DNA from: Ceratotherium simum simum
Lineage: Eukaryota; Chordata; Mammalia; Perissodactyla; Rhinocerotidae
Reading direction: 5' to 3'
DNA length: 64,000 nt
Assembly: GCF_000283155.1 (NCBI RefSeq)
Contig: NW_004454156.1
Coordinates: forward strand, 41,274,384-41,338,383
Each line of letters starts with the position of its first letter. The first letter of the stretch is position 1. The translations under genes were made by a program, and so were the position numbers. Positions 27,330 through 40,935 of this stretch are shown in pieces. The notes below the pieces were generated by a model. The model worked only from the letters and a program-made list of their open reading frames with translations, did not search any database and had not been told where the DNA came from.

Positions 27330-27885
27330 ACAACCATAATTTTTTAGAAACAATTTTACAGACGTATGAATTCATATAACATGAATCTCACCCACTCTAG
27401 GTGTATAACTCAATAGATTTTAATAAATTTAGAGTTATGCAACTATCACCATAATCCAGTTTTAGAATATTTCTATCACCCCAAAAAGTTCACTCATGCC
27501 TGTTTGCAGTTAATCCCACTCCTGCTCCTAGCCTTAGCAAACCAGGATCTGCTTTGTTTCTAGAAATTTGTCTTTTCTGGACATTTTATATAAATGGAAT
27601 CATATGATATGTTATCTTGTGCATCTGGTGTCTTTCATTTAGCATAATGTTTTTGACGTTTTTCCATATTATAGCGTAAGTACCTCATTTCTTTTATTGC
27701 TGAATAGTATTCCATTAAATGGATATACCATATTTTGTTTACCCATTCACTAATTGATGAACATTTTAGATTCTTTGCAGTTCTTGGCTATTATGTTGGG
27801 TCTTACAGTAAATTTATGTTTATCTTTTTAAGAAATTGCCAAACTGTTTTCCAATGTGTCTGTACCATAGATTGCAAGACTCAAT
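27330..27885 (-). mobile_element. L1M 3' end
   Basis: Antisense ORF2 end and 3' UTR: TTGCTGAATAGTATTCCATT, AATGGAATCATATGATATG and TCTGTACCATAGATTGC are typical. Confidence 0.8.
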
Positions 27886-27948
27886 ATTGTCAAGATGGTA
27901 ATACTTGTTTTTGCTTAAAAAAAAAAAAATTCAAACATAGATACATAC

Positions 27949-27991
27949 CTCCTCATTTGGCAAAGATACATATACCCGTTTGATGAAACGC
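27949..27991 (-). CDS. SPAST: SPAST exon 13 (43 nt), arginine finger
   Basis: A short exon encoding residues 498-512: R, RFIKRVYVSLPNEE. The RR pair equals human Arg498 and Arg499, which reach into the neighbouring subunit's nucleotide pocket. Acceptor TTCTTTTAG, donor GTATGT. Its length is not a multiple of three, so skipping would shift frame. Confidence 0.96.
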
Positions 27992-28999
27992 CTAAAAGAA
28001 AGGATTCAAGCAATTTCAGAAATATAGTTTTGAATTTAAAGGTAACTCAGTTCAAGTAGCAAATGACAAGAAAAAAGCTTTAAGTATAATGCTCCAGGCA
28101 TTTGAATGCATTTTAGTAGTCATCAATGTGAAATTTTTAGAGTTACTCTTTTAAAACTTTCTAGTTAATATTTAAAAACCCTTAATTCAATATTGTCAGA
28201 ATTAAATTAACCATTTATGTATGTTGTGAATAGCAACAATGCTTTAAAACAAAACATCTGATACAGAAGTGAAATAAAGAGACCTCTGCTGTCTTCTTAA
28301 AACTGAAAATAACTAAAACAAACAAGGATAACAGAAACAGAAAAGTAAACGTCATCATCAACAAACTAGGTAACATTTATGGAACTCAAATGTATGAAGA
28401 AGGGCTTCCTAGGGCAGTAAAATTACACTGACAACGGAGGATACACAGGACCTACCACTGCAGATTCCAGACGTGGCTGTCAGAGCATAGAGTTTTCAAA
28501 AGAAACTGAGAAAGCACATTCTGATGGATGATAAAACGAACCTCCCCATATTTAACCAAGCATGTGAGGACTGGCTCTGCAGATCACGTGAACCCTCGTC
28601 AGTAGCAAGGAAATGGCAGGGAAAGGAAGGAGAGGCTGAACAACAAACTCAAAGACACATCATCTTTGTAAGAAGACATCAATCAGTCTGGCAAGATGAG
28701 AAGCTGTCTTGCAGTGATCAATCCTTTTTAGTTGAAGAAGACTAAATCAACCCTATCTCTTACAGATACATAGACCTCTTTATCAGATAAGGCTTTACTG
28801 TGCGTCAGGTTAGTCCACTCCAGGGTATTCATAGGACAACTCAAGATACTTGCTCGGTATCTTACTTTTCTAGCTCTTATCCTACAATATCCTTCTAAAA
28901 CTAGGTTCTCCAAGCAAATTCCCCTTATTCAAATAAAAACAATAAGCAAAACAGGCAAAAGCACAGGGCTGATTTAAAAAATAGTGCCAAAAAAAGAGG

Positions 29000-30160
29000 G
29001 AAAAGACTACAATAAATATAAAATAAAATGAAGTACACAAGACAATTTTGCCAGAGAGCAAATTAAAATTGTGACTATATATCTTTCCATGAAATAAAAT
29101 AATTTAACGAAAAAAAAGTCTTCTATGAAACAAGAGCTCAATGAGATATATAGGCTCAGGCTCAAGGCAATGACATACAAAGGCTCAAGGAAATAAGACA
29201 ATTGAAGAAGATGAAAAATGGGATTGCAGAGATCAGGAAAGCAATGAAAAAGAAAAAGAAAACCACCAGACACACAAAGGTTACAAAAGTAATAGCAGAA
29301 AGGAGATTAGACACTAACCCAGTAAGAAATAAAAGAAACAAACTTGGGAAAACAGACAAAACAAAACAAAAAAGACCTAAGAGTTAAAAAAGATTAGAAA
29401 GAGGGGTGGCCCAGTGGCGTAGTGGTTAAGTTCAGCACCCTCCGCTTCAGCGGCCTGGGGTTTGCAAGTTCAGTTTCCAGGTGCAGACCTACACCACTCA
29501 TCAAGCCATGTTGTGGTGGGGACCCACATACAAAATAGAGAAAGATTAGCACAGATGTTAGCTCAGCACCAATCTTCCTCACCAAAAAAAAAAAGGGGGG
29601 GGGATTAGAAAGAAAATTTTACAGATATGAAAGACAAAAAGATGCAACATAATGCATAAACTGTATGTAGAAGAAAAAGCAGAAAAACGAAGTAGAAAAA
29701 AAATTCAAAGATAGTATTCAAAATAAATTTCCCAAAACAACGGAAGTTCCAAACTATCAAACAAACATCAAATCTCAGGAAAAATAAACACAGATGGATC
29801 AACATATTTTTCAAACAACCAGATTTCAATGGTTAAAAACTGTATCTAGTAAAGAGAAAAAAAATCAAGTTAATTCATAAATGTGAATAAAAGCAGGCTG
29901 GCTTCAGACTTTTATGCTGCAACATCTAATCTTCAAAACAATGAAGCAATGTTATCAATTCCTCAGGAAAAGAAAGGGAGGCCCAAGAATTTTATGCTGA
30001 GTCAAGCTGTCATCCCAGGAGGAAGAGAACAAATTTGCTCAAACACACAAGAACAGAAAACATGTTCCCGTGAATCCTGCTTTTATCGGCTTCTCATGAA
30101 TCCCAATGAAGAGGGTAAAAATCAATTTTGGAGTTTTAAGATAATGTAATCCAACTCAGA
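29000..30160 (+). mobile_element. HAL1/L1-like A-rich fragment (SINE inside)
   Basis: A-rich plus-strand sequence resembling decayed HAL1/L1 open-frame and 3' regions (GGAAAAGAAAGGGAGGCCC near 29965). Interrupted by the SINE at 29403. Family call is tentative. Confidence 0.45.
29403..29602 (+). mobile_element. ERE-type SINE, type C (one module)
   Basis: Duplication GATTAGAAAGA at 29392 and 29603. The tail ends in an unusual A12 G9 run. Confidence 0.9.
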
Positions 30161-30392
30161 AGAAATAAGCAATTTGCCTAAAACCGTAAAGTGAAGACTG
30201 GTTCTCCTGATATCATGCTGGTCCTGTCCTCAAATCTTTAGTTGATAACAAGAGGCCAGAGGACGGATATAGGGTAGAAAATAACGAATTTAGTATTCGA
30301 ATTGAGGGTGAAGGAAATAAGAAATATGTGAGATGAACAGATGAGTAAATATATCTGTAATGAATGTGTGTGCTTCTACGTAAATCGCCCTA

Positions 30393-30542
<150 letters not shown>

Positions 30543-30585
30543 CTATTTCTAATTTGGGTTATTTAACAGGAAAATATATACACTA

Positions 30586-30741
<156 letters not shown>

Positions 30742-30923
30742 TTAATTAAAAGCCAACTACAGGAGTTATCTGAGATTAGTCTAGTTTACAACTTAATTTA
30801 CTAATATAATGGGTCCTACTCTCTAATTCTGTGCTTCTTTAAAACTTTTTCCTTCTGAATAATCCTTCCTATCATATCTCTCATATTTTGACAGGGAAAT
30901 TTCACAAATGTTCAACTAACTTA

Positions 30924-31019
<96 letters not shown>

Positions 31020-31734
31020 CTAAAACAAGGCATTATACATTGTTATACACATAAAATGCAAGACTATTCCATCCTTTAAAAATTCATGATTGAAAGTCTA
31101 GAACCTAGGAATTTAATTTCGTTTCTTTGCAACAACCAAAGATTTGGTTTAAGGCATGGGGGTGGCGGGCAGCAAGGCAGGGGAAGGTACTGAATTGTCC
31201 CTTATAATTTTAGTATATGTGCTCCCGAAATGAGCACACCTCATAATTGTAGAAAACAGACTATTTATTATTTAATACAGTCTGGTAAGTACTTTAAAAA
31301 ATAAAATATATCTCTGTTTTGCTTTGCCCTGCATTCCTAAGACTTGAGAATGGAACAGCTACTAGTCAGGGGTATATAACTAGTGAAAAGAGGGAAGACT
31401 AGGGGAGAGAAAGAGACAGCACATATTCCTTAAGCCCTAGGCTGCAAGGTATATTTATAGAAGCAGATAAGTTGGAAAGTGAAATCTCATTCTCACAATA
31501 TCATTGCCAATAAAATATCAAAATTTTGCTAGGGAGTCCAGAAGTCTATGAACATCCCCTGAGATATTCCCAGGGGCTGAGACACTATACTAAAACCATT
31601 CTATGCTCCAAAGCATCTAATAAATAAGAGTCATGAGGTTTGGGGTAATCTACTGTCAAAACTTTTCTGTCCTCTAGGTGGCATCTATTCTTTTACTGAA
31701 AATTTAATTAAAAAAAAAAGGAATGGCCTCAGAT

Positions 31735-31925
31735 TTAGAATCATCAAAACAATATTCTCAGAGCTGGAAGGAACTGCAAGAAATCACCTCATATGACATC
31801 AACACTTTACAGATGAAGTTAAGGCCTAAAGTGATACTTTTTAAGGCCAGCTCAGTATGTAAAAGTTGGGTTGGAATCCCTCTCTCCTAACTTCCAAGAC
31901 AGTATTTTCCATTATATTATGTGCA
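31735..31925 (+). mobile_element. Possible ancient SINE (MIR-like)
   Basis: CAGAGCTGGAAGGAACTGC and TTACAGATGAAGTTAAGGCC resemble an ancient mammalian SINE. Family not certain. Confidence 0.45.
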
Positions 31926-32029
31926 CAATGTGGGTAAACCTACTCTAATAACAATTTTACTTATAAAATTTCACATAGGAAGCAAAATGTGACTAGGAAA
32001 AGGGTATCATATAATTACTCTCAATTACT

Positions 32030-32140
32030 TCACCAAGTTGATCTTGGACTTTTAGCCTCCAAAACTGTGAGACAATAAATTTCTGTTGTTTGAGCCAGTT
32101 TCTGGTACTTTGTTACACAGCCCTAGCAAACTAATACAGT
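32030..32140 (+). mobile_element. MLT1-type LTR tail
   Basis: Only the 3' part: TGATCTTGGACTTTTAGCC, ACTGTGAGACAATAAATTTC, GTTACACAGCCCTAGCAAAC. Confidence 0.8.
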
Positions 32141-32245
32141 CTTCGACAGCACAATTTTAATTTTTAAAGAGCCTAACAAATGCACATAACTTTCTACTTT
32201 GAAGAATGATATTCATCATATTTAAATAGATATAAAACTCATAGA

Positions 32246-32555
32246 GGGGCCGGCCCCATGGCTTAGCAGTTAAGTATGCGTGCTCCGCTGCTGGTGGCCT
32301 GGGTTCGGATCCCAGGCGAGCACTGACACACCACTTGTCCGGCCATGCGGGGGTGGTGTCCCACATACAGCAACTAGAGGGATGTGCAACTATGATGTAC
32401 AACTATCTACTGGGGCTTTGGGGAGAAAAGGGGAAAAAGGGGAGGAGGATTGACAACAGATGTTAGCTCAGGGCTGGTCTTCCTCAGCAAAAAGAGGATT
32501 GGCATGGATGTTAGCTCAGGGCTGATCTTCCTCACAAAAAAAATAAATAAATAAA
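32246..32555 (+). mobile_element. ERE-type SINE, type B (two modules)
   Basis: Perfect 14-bp duplication ATAAAACTCATAGA at 32232 and 32556. Body with CAGCAACTAGAGGG precedes the modules. Confidence 0.94.
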
Positions 32556-32622
32556 ATAAAACTCATAGAAACACATTTTTGTGTGATGTAAATAACATTT
32601 ATACTTAACACAGTAACATTTA

Positions 32623-33516
<894 letters not shown>

Positions 33517-33591
33517 CAGCATTGTTTTTCCATTTCCAGGTGGACCAAAGAGTAACAATCCTCTGGCGGGAGCTCTAAGTCCTGTGAACAA
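33517..33591 (-). CDS. SPAST: SPAST exon 8 (75 nt), Walker A
   Basis: Encodes residues 367-391: [15 protein letters not shown] followed by the complete P-loop [10 protein letters not shown]. The P-loop lysine corresponds to human Lys388, required for ATP binding. The acceptor is TTTTTAAG; another AG lies only a few bases inside the exon, but the upstream one preserves the 25-codon length. Donor GTAAGA. Confidence 0.98.
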
Positions 33592-33900
33592 CTTAAAAAT
33601 ATATACTTTAGTTCACAATTGTGATTCTAGAGACAATTGTTTTCCAGACATTTTAAGCATTATTTGTCATCTAAAAAGCACCATTTTTCAGCAGCATCCT
33701 CCCAAATAGTGCTGCCCAGAGCACTAAAGAGAATACATAATCAATAAATTAGCATAATTATTAAAAACAGAAGAAAACACAACGAAACAAAACTAAATCG
33801 TCATAGATCAAAATGAAAGCAGACTAGTTAAACAAGACACATTGAACATAGGTAGGCCTCTCTACTTTCTTTAGAAATCTCACCAAAATAAGAGTAAATG

Positions 33901-33944
33901 AATTTTTGCAGATGGAGAACAGTAAATTTTTGCAGATGGAGAAC
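33901..33944. repeat. 24-bp-period duplication in intron 7
   Basis: AATTTTTGCAGATGGAGAAC at 33901 and again at 33925. Confidence 0.95.
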
Positions 33945-34062
33945 TGATAAAGTGTAGTAAATTATTTAGCAGAGCTGAGGGAGCTAAAACCTAAGTGTCT
34001 ACTTGTGAAGGGACACTCAGATACCAGGAGCAAGGTGATGTGAACAAAAAAAACCTGGAAAA

Positions 34063-34271
34063 ATGAGCCGGCCCCGTGGCATAGTTCATAGTGGTTAAGT
34101 TCAGCATGTTCTGCTTCAGGAGCCTGGGTTTATGGCGGCAACCAATATGTAGAGGAAGACTGGCACAGATGTTACCAGAGCTAATCTTCCTCAAGCCAAA
34201 AAAAAATGAGGAAGATTGGCAACAGATGTTAGCTCAGGGCTAATCTTCCTCAGGGGGAAAAAAAAAAAAAG
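34063..34271 (+). mobile_element. ERE-type SINE, type C, internally deleted
   Basis: Head is intact but the middle is shortened (jump from GGGTTTATGG to the module part). Duplication AACCTGGAAAA at 34052 and 34272. Confidence 0.88.
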
Positions 34272-34681
34272 AACCTGGAAAAGCTCAGGAATTGGAGCAT
34301 CAGGTACCAGAGGAAGCAGCAGTAAGGTAGGCAGCCAAAAACAGAGGAACTGATTGAAAGAGTGCATAGTAGTCCTCCCCTTATCTGAGGTTTCGCTTTC
34401 CATGGTTTCAGCTGCCCAAGATCAACTGTGGTCCAAAAATATTAAATGGAAAATTCCAGAAATAAACAATTCATAAGTTTTTAATTGCGCGCTGTTCTGA
34501 GTAGCATGATGAAATCTCGAGCCACCCCACTCTGTCCTACTCGGGATGTGAATCATCCCTTTGTCCAGTGTATCCACACTGTATATGCTACCCGCCCATT
34601 AGTCACTTAGTAGTCCTCTCGGTTATCAGATCAACTGCCTCTGTTGTTGTGCTTATGTTCAAGAAACCTTTCTTTTACTTA

Positions 34682-34806
34682 ATAATAGCCCCAAAGCACA
34701 CAAGTAGTGATGCTGGCCATTCGGATAGGCCAAAGAGAAACTATAAAGTGCTTCCTTTAAGTGAAAAGGTGAAAGTTCTTGACTTGATAGGGAAAGAAAA
34801 AAATCA
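34682..34806 (+). pseudogene. Tigger1 transposase N-terminal remnant
   Basis: About 40 codons of transposase start inside Tigger1, ending at the SINE. The catalytic DDE region is absent, so it cannot be active. Related to CENP-B and the JRK/TIGD host genes. Confidence 0.85.
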
Positions 34807-35055
34807 GGGGTCGGCGCAGTGGCGCAAGTAGTTAAGTGCACGTGCTCCGCTGTGGCGGCCCAGAGGTCGTCGGTTTGGATCCTGGGCACACACCGATGCA
34901 CTGCTTGTTGGGCCATGCTGTGGTGGCATCCCATATGAAAAAAAGTGGAGGAAGATAAGCATGGATGTTGGCCCAGGGCCAGTCTTCCTTAGCAAAAAGA
35001 GGAGGATTGGCAGATGTTGGCTCAGGGCAGATCTTCCTCACAAAAAAAAAAAAAA
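34807..35055 (+). mobile_element. ERE-type SINE, type C, inside Tigger1
   Basis: Head GGGGTCGGCGCAGTGGCGC, two modules and a poly-A tail. AATCA flanks both sides. Splits the Tigger1 element. Confidence 0.92.
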
Positions 35056-35412
35056 AGAATCATATCCTGAGATTGCTAAGATCTATGGTAACTTTTATTA
35101 CAGTATATTGTTATAATTGTTCTATTTTATTATTATTGTTGTTAATCTCTTACTGTGCCTAATTTATAAATTAAACTTTATCATAGGTATGTATGTATAG
35201 GAAAAAATATAGTATATATAGGGTTTGGTTCTATCCACAGTTTCAGGCACCCACTGGGGGTCTTGGAACGTATTCCCCACAGATAAGGGGGGACGACTGT
35301 ATGAGAAACAACTGAACCCATGTTCCTGCCCCGGCTAAGAGCACTCAGGCAAGTACTCCTCTTCCACAACCAAAGGAGGCAGACATTTTATTCCCTAAAG
35401 AAATTAAACCAG

Positions 35413-35655
35413 GGGCCAGCCCAGTGGCGCAGGCAGTTAAGTGTGCACGCTCCACTGCGGCGGCCCAGGGTTCGCTGGTTTGGAGCCCGGGCATGCACCG
35501 ATGCACCGCTTGTCAGGCCATGCTGTGGCAGGCGTCCCATATAAAGTGGAGGAAGATGGCTATGGATGTTAGCCCAGGGCAAGTCTTCCTCAGCAAAAAG
35601 AGGAGGATTGGCAGATGTTAGCTCAGGGCAGATCTTCCTCAGGAAAAAAAAAAAA
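35413..35655 (+). mobile_element. ERE-type SINE, type C
   Basis: Perfect 15-bp duplication AAGAAATTAAACCAG at 35398 and 35656. Only about 110 bp from the end of Tigger1. Confidence 0.94.
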
Positions 35656-35809
35656 AAGAAATTAAACCAGATTCTCCAGACTCAGGGACACCAGGCATGG
35701 CAGGAATCAAGGGAGAAGCACCAGAACGGTAACACTTTACTTAACAGTGAAAGTGTATGTATTTTTAGGCTGAACCATATAAAGTGGTTGATATCCAACT
35801 TTAAAAAAA

Positions 35810-37374
35810 AATACTTTATTTTTTTGAGTGGTTTTAGGTTTATAGAAAATTGAATGGAAAGTACAGACAGTTCCCATATAACTCTTCACTTCCCCAAGTT
35901 CCCCTATTATTAACATCTTGCATTAGTGTGGCACATTTATTCAATTGATGAACCTATATTGATACGTTATTATTACCTGAAGTCTATAGTTTATGTTCCG
36001 GTTCACTATTTGTGTCATATATCTACCATTACAGTATCATACAGAATAGTTTCACTGCCCTAAAAAAATCCCTTGTGCTCTATCTATTCAACCCTCCCTC
36101 CCTTCCCATGCACCCCTGACAACCATTATCTTTTTACTGTCTCCATAGTTTTGCCATTCCAGAATGTCATACAGTTAGAATCATACGGTATTAGCCTTTT
36201 AGATTGGCTTCTTTGATTTAGCAATATGCACTTAAGGTTCCTCTGTGTATTTTCGGGGCTTGATAGCTCATTTCTTTTTAGTGCTAAATAGTATTTCATT
36301 ATATGGATATACCACAGTCTGTTTATTTGTTGTCTATCTATTGTTTATCTATATCAATCTCTATTAAAAAACATCTTGGTTGCTTTCAAGTTTTGGCAAT
36401 TACAAATAAAGCCACTATAAACATTCATGTGTGGGTTTTTGCGTGGATATTAAGTTTTTGATTCACTTGGGTAAATGTTATAGAGACAACTGCTGGATAG
36501 CATGGTAAGAGTATGTTTAGTTTTGTAAGAAAGTGTCAAAATGTCTTCTGGAGTGGTTGTACCATTTTGCCTTCCCAACCAGCAATGAATGAGAGTTCCT
36601 GCTGCTTCACTTCACAGCCTTGTCAGCATTTGGTGTTGTCAGTGTTCTGAATTTTAGCCTTTCTAATAAGTGTGTAGGGATATCTTACTGTTGTTTAACT
36701 TGCAATTCCCTAATGACGAATGACGTTGAGCATTTCTTCATATGCCTGTTTGTCATCTGGATCTCTTCTTTGGTGAGGTGTCTGTTCAGAACTTTTGCCC
36801 ATTTTTCAATTGGGTTATTTGTTTTCTTATTGTTGAGTTTTAAGAGTTTTTTGTATATTTTAGATATCAGTCCTTTATCATAAGTTTTACTAAGATTTTG
36901 TCCCAGTGTGTGGCTTATCTTTTCATTCTCTTAACAATGTCTTTCACAGAGAAGTTTTGAATTTTAACGACCTTCAACTTAGCAATTTTTTCCTTTCAAG
37001 GATCATGCTTTTGGTGTTATATCCAGTAAGTCATCGTCAAACCAAAGATCACCTAGACTTTCTCCTAGGTTATCTTCTAGGAGTTTTACAGTTTAGTTTG
37101 CCTTTTACATTTAGGTCTGTGACCAATTTTGAATTAATTTTTATGAAAGGTATAAAGTACATGTCTAGATTCATTTTTTTGCATGTGGATGTCCAGTTGT
37201 TCCAGCACCATTTGTGGAAAAGGCTATCCTTTCTCCATCAAATTGCCTTTGCTCCTTTACCAAAGATCAGTTGATTATATGTGCAAGGGTCTATTTCTTG
37301 GCTCTCTGTTCTACTGATCTATTTGTCTGTTCTTTTGCCAATGACATGCTGTCTTAATTACTGTAGCACTTTTT
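35810..37374 (-). mobile_element. L1M 3' half, part 1
   Basis: Antisense L1 3' UTR (CCCCAAGTTCCCCTATTATT and CATGCACCCCTGACAACC) followed by ORF2 end (TAGTATTTCATTATATGGAT and GTGTGGCTTATCTTTTCATT). Broken by a second L1 at 37375. Confidence 0.85.
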
Positions 37375-37995
37375 CTGTTTTTTATATTTTTCCAGCTTTA
37401 TTGAGAGATATACTTGACATAGCACTGTGTAAGTTTGAGATGTACAATGTGATGACCGACACACATGTATACCGCAAAATGCTTATCACAATAAGGTTAG
37501 TTAACGCATCCTTCACCTCACACAATTACCACTTTGTTGTTGTTATGGTGAGAACATTAAAGCTCTACTCTCATAGCAACTTCCAAGTATACAATACAGT
37601 ATTGTTAACTATAGTCACCATGCTGTACATTAGATCTCCAGAACTCATTCAACTTAAAACTGAAAGTTTGTACCCTTTGACCAACATCTTATTTCCCCTA
37701 CCCCTCAGTCCTTGGCAATCACCATTCTACTTTCTGTTTCTATGAGTTCAATGTTTTTAGATTCCACATGTAAATGAGATCATACAGTATTTGTCTTTCT
37801 CTGTCTGACCTATTTCACTTAGCTTAATACCCTCAACGTCCATCCATGTCGTCACAAATGGCAGGATTTCCTTCTTTTTTACAACTAAATAATATTCCAT
37901 TATATTTAGCTATTCATTTTCTTTATCTATTCATCTATCAATGGACACGAAAGGTGTCTGCATGTCTTGGCTGCTTATTATGAATAATGCTACAT
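37375..37995 (-). mobile_element. Younger L1M 3' end nested in older L1
   Basis: Antisense 3' end: TTTCCAGCTTTATTGAGAGA, ATTAAAGCTCTACTCTCATA, CTTAGCTTAATACCCTCAAC. ATTACTG and nearby bases repeat at both borders (37357 and 37999) as a target duplication. Confidence 0.85.
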
Positions 37996-38582
37996 GATTA
38001 CTGCAGCTTTACAGTAAGTCTTAAAGTCAGGTAGTGTCAGCTCTCCTACTTTGTTCTTCTCCTGCCTTGGCTCATCTGGGTCTTTTGCCTCTCCATATAA
38101 ACTTTAGAATCACTTTGCCAATATCCACAAGATAACTTACTGGAGTCTTGACTGAGATTGTGTTAAAACTATATATCAACTTCAGAAGAACTGACATCTT
38201 GATAATATTGAGTCTTCCTACCCATTTATATGAAGTATCTCTCCATTTACTGAGATCTTTGATTTCTTTCATCAGAGTTTTATGGTTTTCCTTATGTAGA
38301 TGTCATATATTTTGTTAGATTTATACCTAAGTATTTAATTTTTTTTGGTGTTAATGTAAATGATATTGTGTTTTTTATTTCAAATTCCAATTGTTCATTG
38401 CTGGTATTTAAGAAAGCAATTAACTTTTATGTATTAACTTTGTATCCTGCAACTCTGCTACAATCACTTATTAGTTCTAGGAGATTTTCTGTTAAATCTT
38501 TGGGATTTTTCTACATTGACAACCATGTCACCTGCAAACAAAGATACTCAACTATTTTTGACCTATTAAAACAGTAATTTCA
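37996..38582 (-). mobile_element. L1M fragment, part 2 (ORF2)
   Basis: Resumes the older L1: TTGCCAATATCCACAAGATA, CTTGATAATATTGAGTCTTC and TTTGTATCCTGCAACTCTGC match ORF2 in antisense. Ends at the SINE at 38583. Confidence 0.85.
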
Positions 38583-38820
38583 GGGCTGGCCCTGTGGCAT
38601 AGTGGTTAAGTGCGTGTGCTCCGCTGCTGGCGGCCCGGGTTTGGGATCCTGGGCACGCACCGATGCACCGCTCGTCAGGCCATGCTGTGGCGGCATCCCA
38701 CATAAAGTGGAGGAAGATCAGCACAGATGTTAGCTCAGGGCCAGTCTTCCTCAGCAAAGAGAGGTAGATTGGCACGGATGTTAGCTCAGGGTTGATCTTC
38801 CTCACACACACAAAAAAACA
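38583..38820 (+). mobile_element. ERE-type SINE, type C
   Basis: Perfect 13-bp duplication AACAGTAATTTCA at 38570 and 38821. Tail ends in (CA)n plus A run. Confidence 0.94.
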
Positions 38821-39029
38821 AACAGTAATTTCATTGGCTTGATCTAATAGAAAACTAAGTCATCTTCTCCCACCCAGTTTCTACAACACCAACAGTCAAG
38901 GGTCAAGACTATATTACTATATTCTCCAAACAAGTGACTAGAAAATCCTTTTCTAAAGAATCTGAATAATTCAACTCCAAAAACAAAGACCTACAGCTAC
39001 AGATATTTGGAGAAACCAAATAAATAAAT

Positions 39030-40480
39030 ACCAGGCTTACTGCTTGATCATTCTGTGATCAAGAAGCTCCTACTAGTCAACAAGCTCTACTTACCTGTAT
39101 AGTGTTGCTAATCAACATTTTTATTGTTTGTCTCTAGTGTGAATGAAAAACCATGATAACCAGATATTTGTGAGAAGCTTCCAACATGAAAAAGTTCAAA
39201 GAAAAAAGAAAAAAAAAAAAAGGAAGAAACAAAGAATGCGGTGAACAAAACTTCACAAAAGCTATAATTCTCAGAAACATAAAAGAAGATACTGCATCTG
39301 TGAAACAAGAATAGGGAGCTATAAAAAAGGATCGATCAGAGGATAAGGAAGAGTTTAGATATGTTATCTGAAATTTTGGGGAAATAGTTGGAAAATTTAA
39401 TTTGATGAAATCTCCCAGCAAGTACAACAAAGGACAAAGAAATGAAGACTAAAGAGGAAAGAAAAAAACCCAGAAGACCAATTCAGCAGGGTTTAAGAAC
39501 TATCTTAAAAAACTTTCAGAAAGATGAAACAAAGACAGTAAAGGGAAATAATTAAAGAATTCTAGAACCTTTTTCAGAACTGAAGGACGAATATCTAGAA
39601 AGGCGCCCACTAAGAAAAAAAATGAGAAAAAGAAAATGCAACAAGCAAATAGTAAAATATCAGAACAGCACGGAAAAAGAGAAGATCCCAAATGCTTTGA
39701 GAAATAACAATGAGAAGTCCATTGCTATTCTGATTCCTGATCCTTTGTATCTAATTCAAAGCAACACTAGACGCTAGAATACAATGGACAGTGCGCTTTT
39801 AAAATGATAAGGGAAAATAATTTCCAACCTAAATGACATCCAATGAAATTATCAACAAGGGAAGATGGTAAAATACATATATTTTCAGATACGTGAAATC
39901 TCAAAAAATTGCCTCACATGACCCCTTTTCAGGAACTTATTGGAGGATGTACGCCATCAAAATGAGAAAATAAACCATGAAAGTAGAAAATATGGAATCC
40001 AAAAACACCCAACAGATCCAACATAATAAAAAGACAAAGGAAAGTCCCACAAAGATGGTGAAGAGAGCTTATAAAATAGCTTCGAAATAAGCATAGAGAA
40101 CAACTGGTCTTGAATGGAACAGAAGAAGGTGGTTCCAGGAAAAGGGGTTCCAAGAAAAAAAAAAGAGCTAAACAGATTTTTGGATTGGTTTCACCATGGG
40201 GAAAATTGGATTGAAACGGCGTAGGAAAAATTATCATTTAGTAAGTTGAAAACTAAGCAAATAAAAAAATATAACACACTTATTTACTCTAGGGGGGAAA
40301 AAAAGATATACAAGAAAAAAATAACATAATACTCTACTTGACTTTGTACTGAATAATATTTATAAGCACTGAATATTGATTTAACTTATAGCTGTGATAT
40401 AACTATACTGGGAGGAGAGGGGTAGGGAATGTGTGGTATAATGGAGCTAAAGGTTCATCGTTAATATACTATAAATGAAA
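39030..40480 (+). mobile_element. HAL1-like element
   Basis: A-rich plus-strand stretch with L1-like phrases: TCCCAAATGCTTTGAG, AATTATCAACAAGGGAAGAT and CCAACCTAAATGACATCC. Family call is tentative. Confidence 0.5.
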
Positions 40481-40515
40481 AAAAATAAAGAATTACTTAA
40501 AAATAAATAAGTTCT

Positions 40516-40729
40516 TGGGCCGGCCCCGGGGCTTAGTGGTTAAGTGTGCGTGCTCCGCTGCTGGCGGCCCGGGTTCGGATCCCGGGCGCGCACCGACGCA
40601 CCGCTTCTCCGGCCATGCTGAGGCCGCGTCCCACATACAGCAACTAGAAGGATATGCAACTATGACATACAACTATCTACTGGGGCTTTGGGGGAAAAAA
40701 AAAAAAAATAAAATTAAAAAAAAAAAAAA
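40516..40729 (+). mobile_element. ERE-type SINE, type A, near-consensus
   Basis: CpG sites in the head and body are almost all retained, which suggests recent insertion. Flanks share AAGTTCT. Faces the copy at 40936. Confidence 0.93.
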
Positions 40730-40935
40730 AGTTCTAAAGTGACAGGTGGAAAACTGTGTTCTCTAAAGGTATGGGTAAAGCAGAAGCTGAATGACTTTTC
40801 TAGCACAGTCTATTTCCTTAGTACTACCTTCACAATTTTAGATATTTTTCTACCCTAAAAAGCAAGGCACTTAATAAATACTAAAACCCACATTTAATTA
40901 TTACGTGGCAGCTATAGCATTGAGGAAGCAGTTCT

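Larger units (their letters stand above)
34369..35300 (+). mobile_element. Tigger1 DNA transposon, internally deleted
   Basis: TcMar-Tigger element: 5' end AGTAGTCCTCCCCTTATCTG and 3' end complementary (GATAAGGGGGGACGACTG). An ancestral transposase start is seen at 34682-34800 (MAPKHTSSDAGHSDRPKR, then LPLSEKVKVLDLIGKEK), the pogo-like DNA-binding head. Most of the transposase is deleted. Split by the SINE at 34807. Confidence 0.9.

Noticed and set aside
28524..28745. 73-codon plus-strand open frame in intron 12
   Set aside because: No recognisable family, start context or splice signals; length is compatible with chance.
36620..37745. Open frames of 80 to 154 codons on the plus strand
   Set aside because: They lie in antisense L1 sequence and do not match the L1 proteins or any gene.
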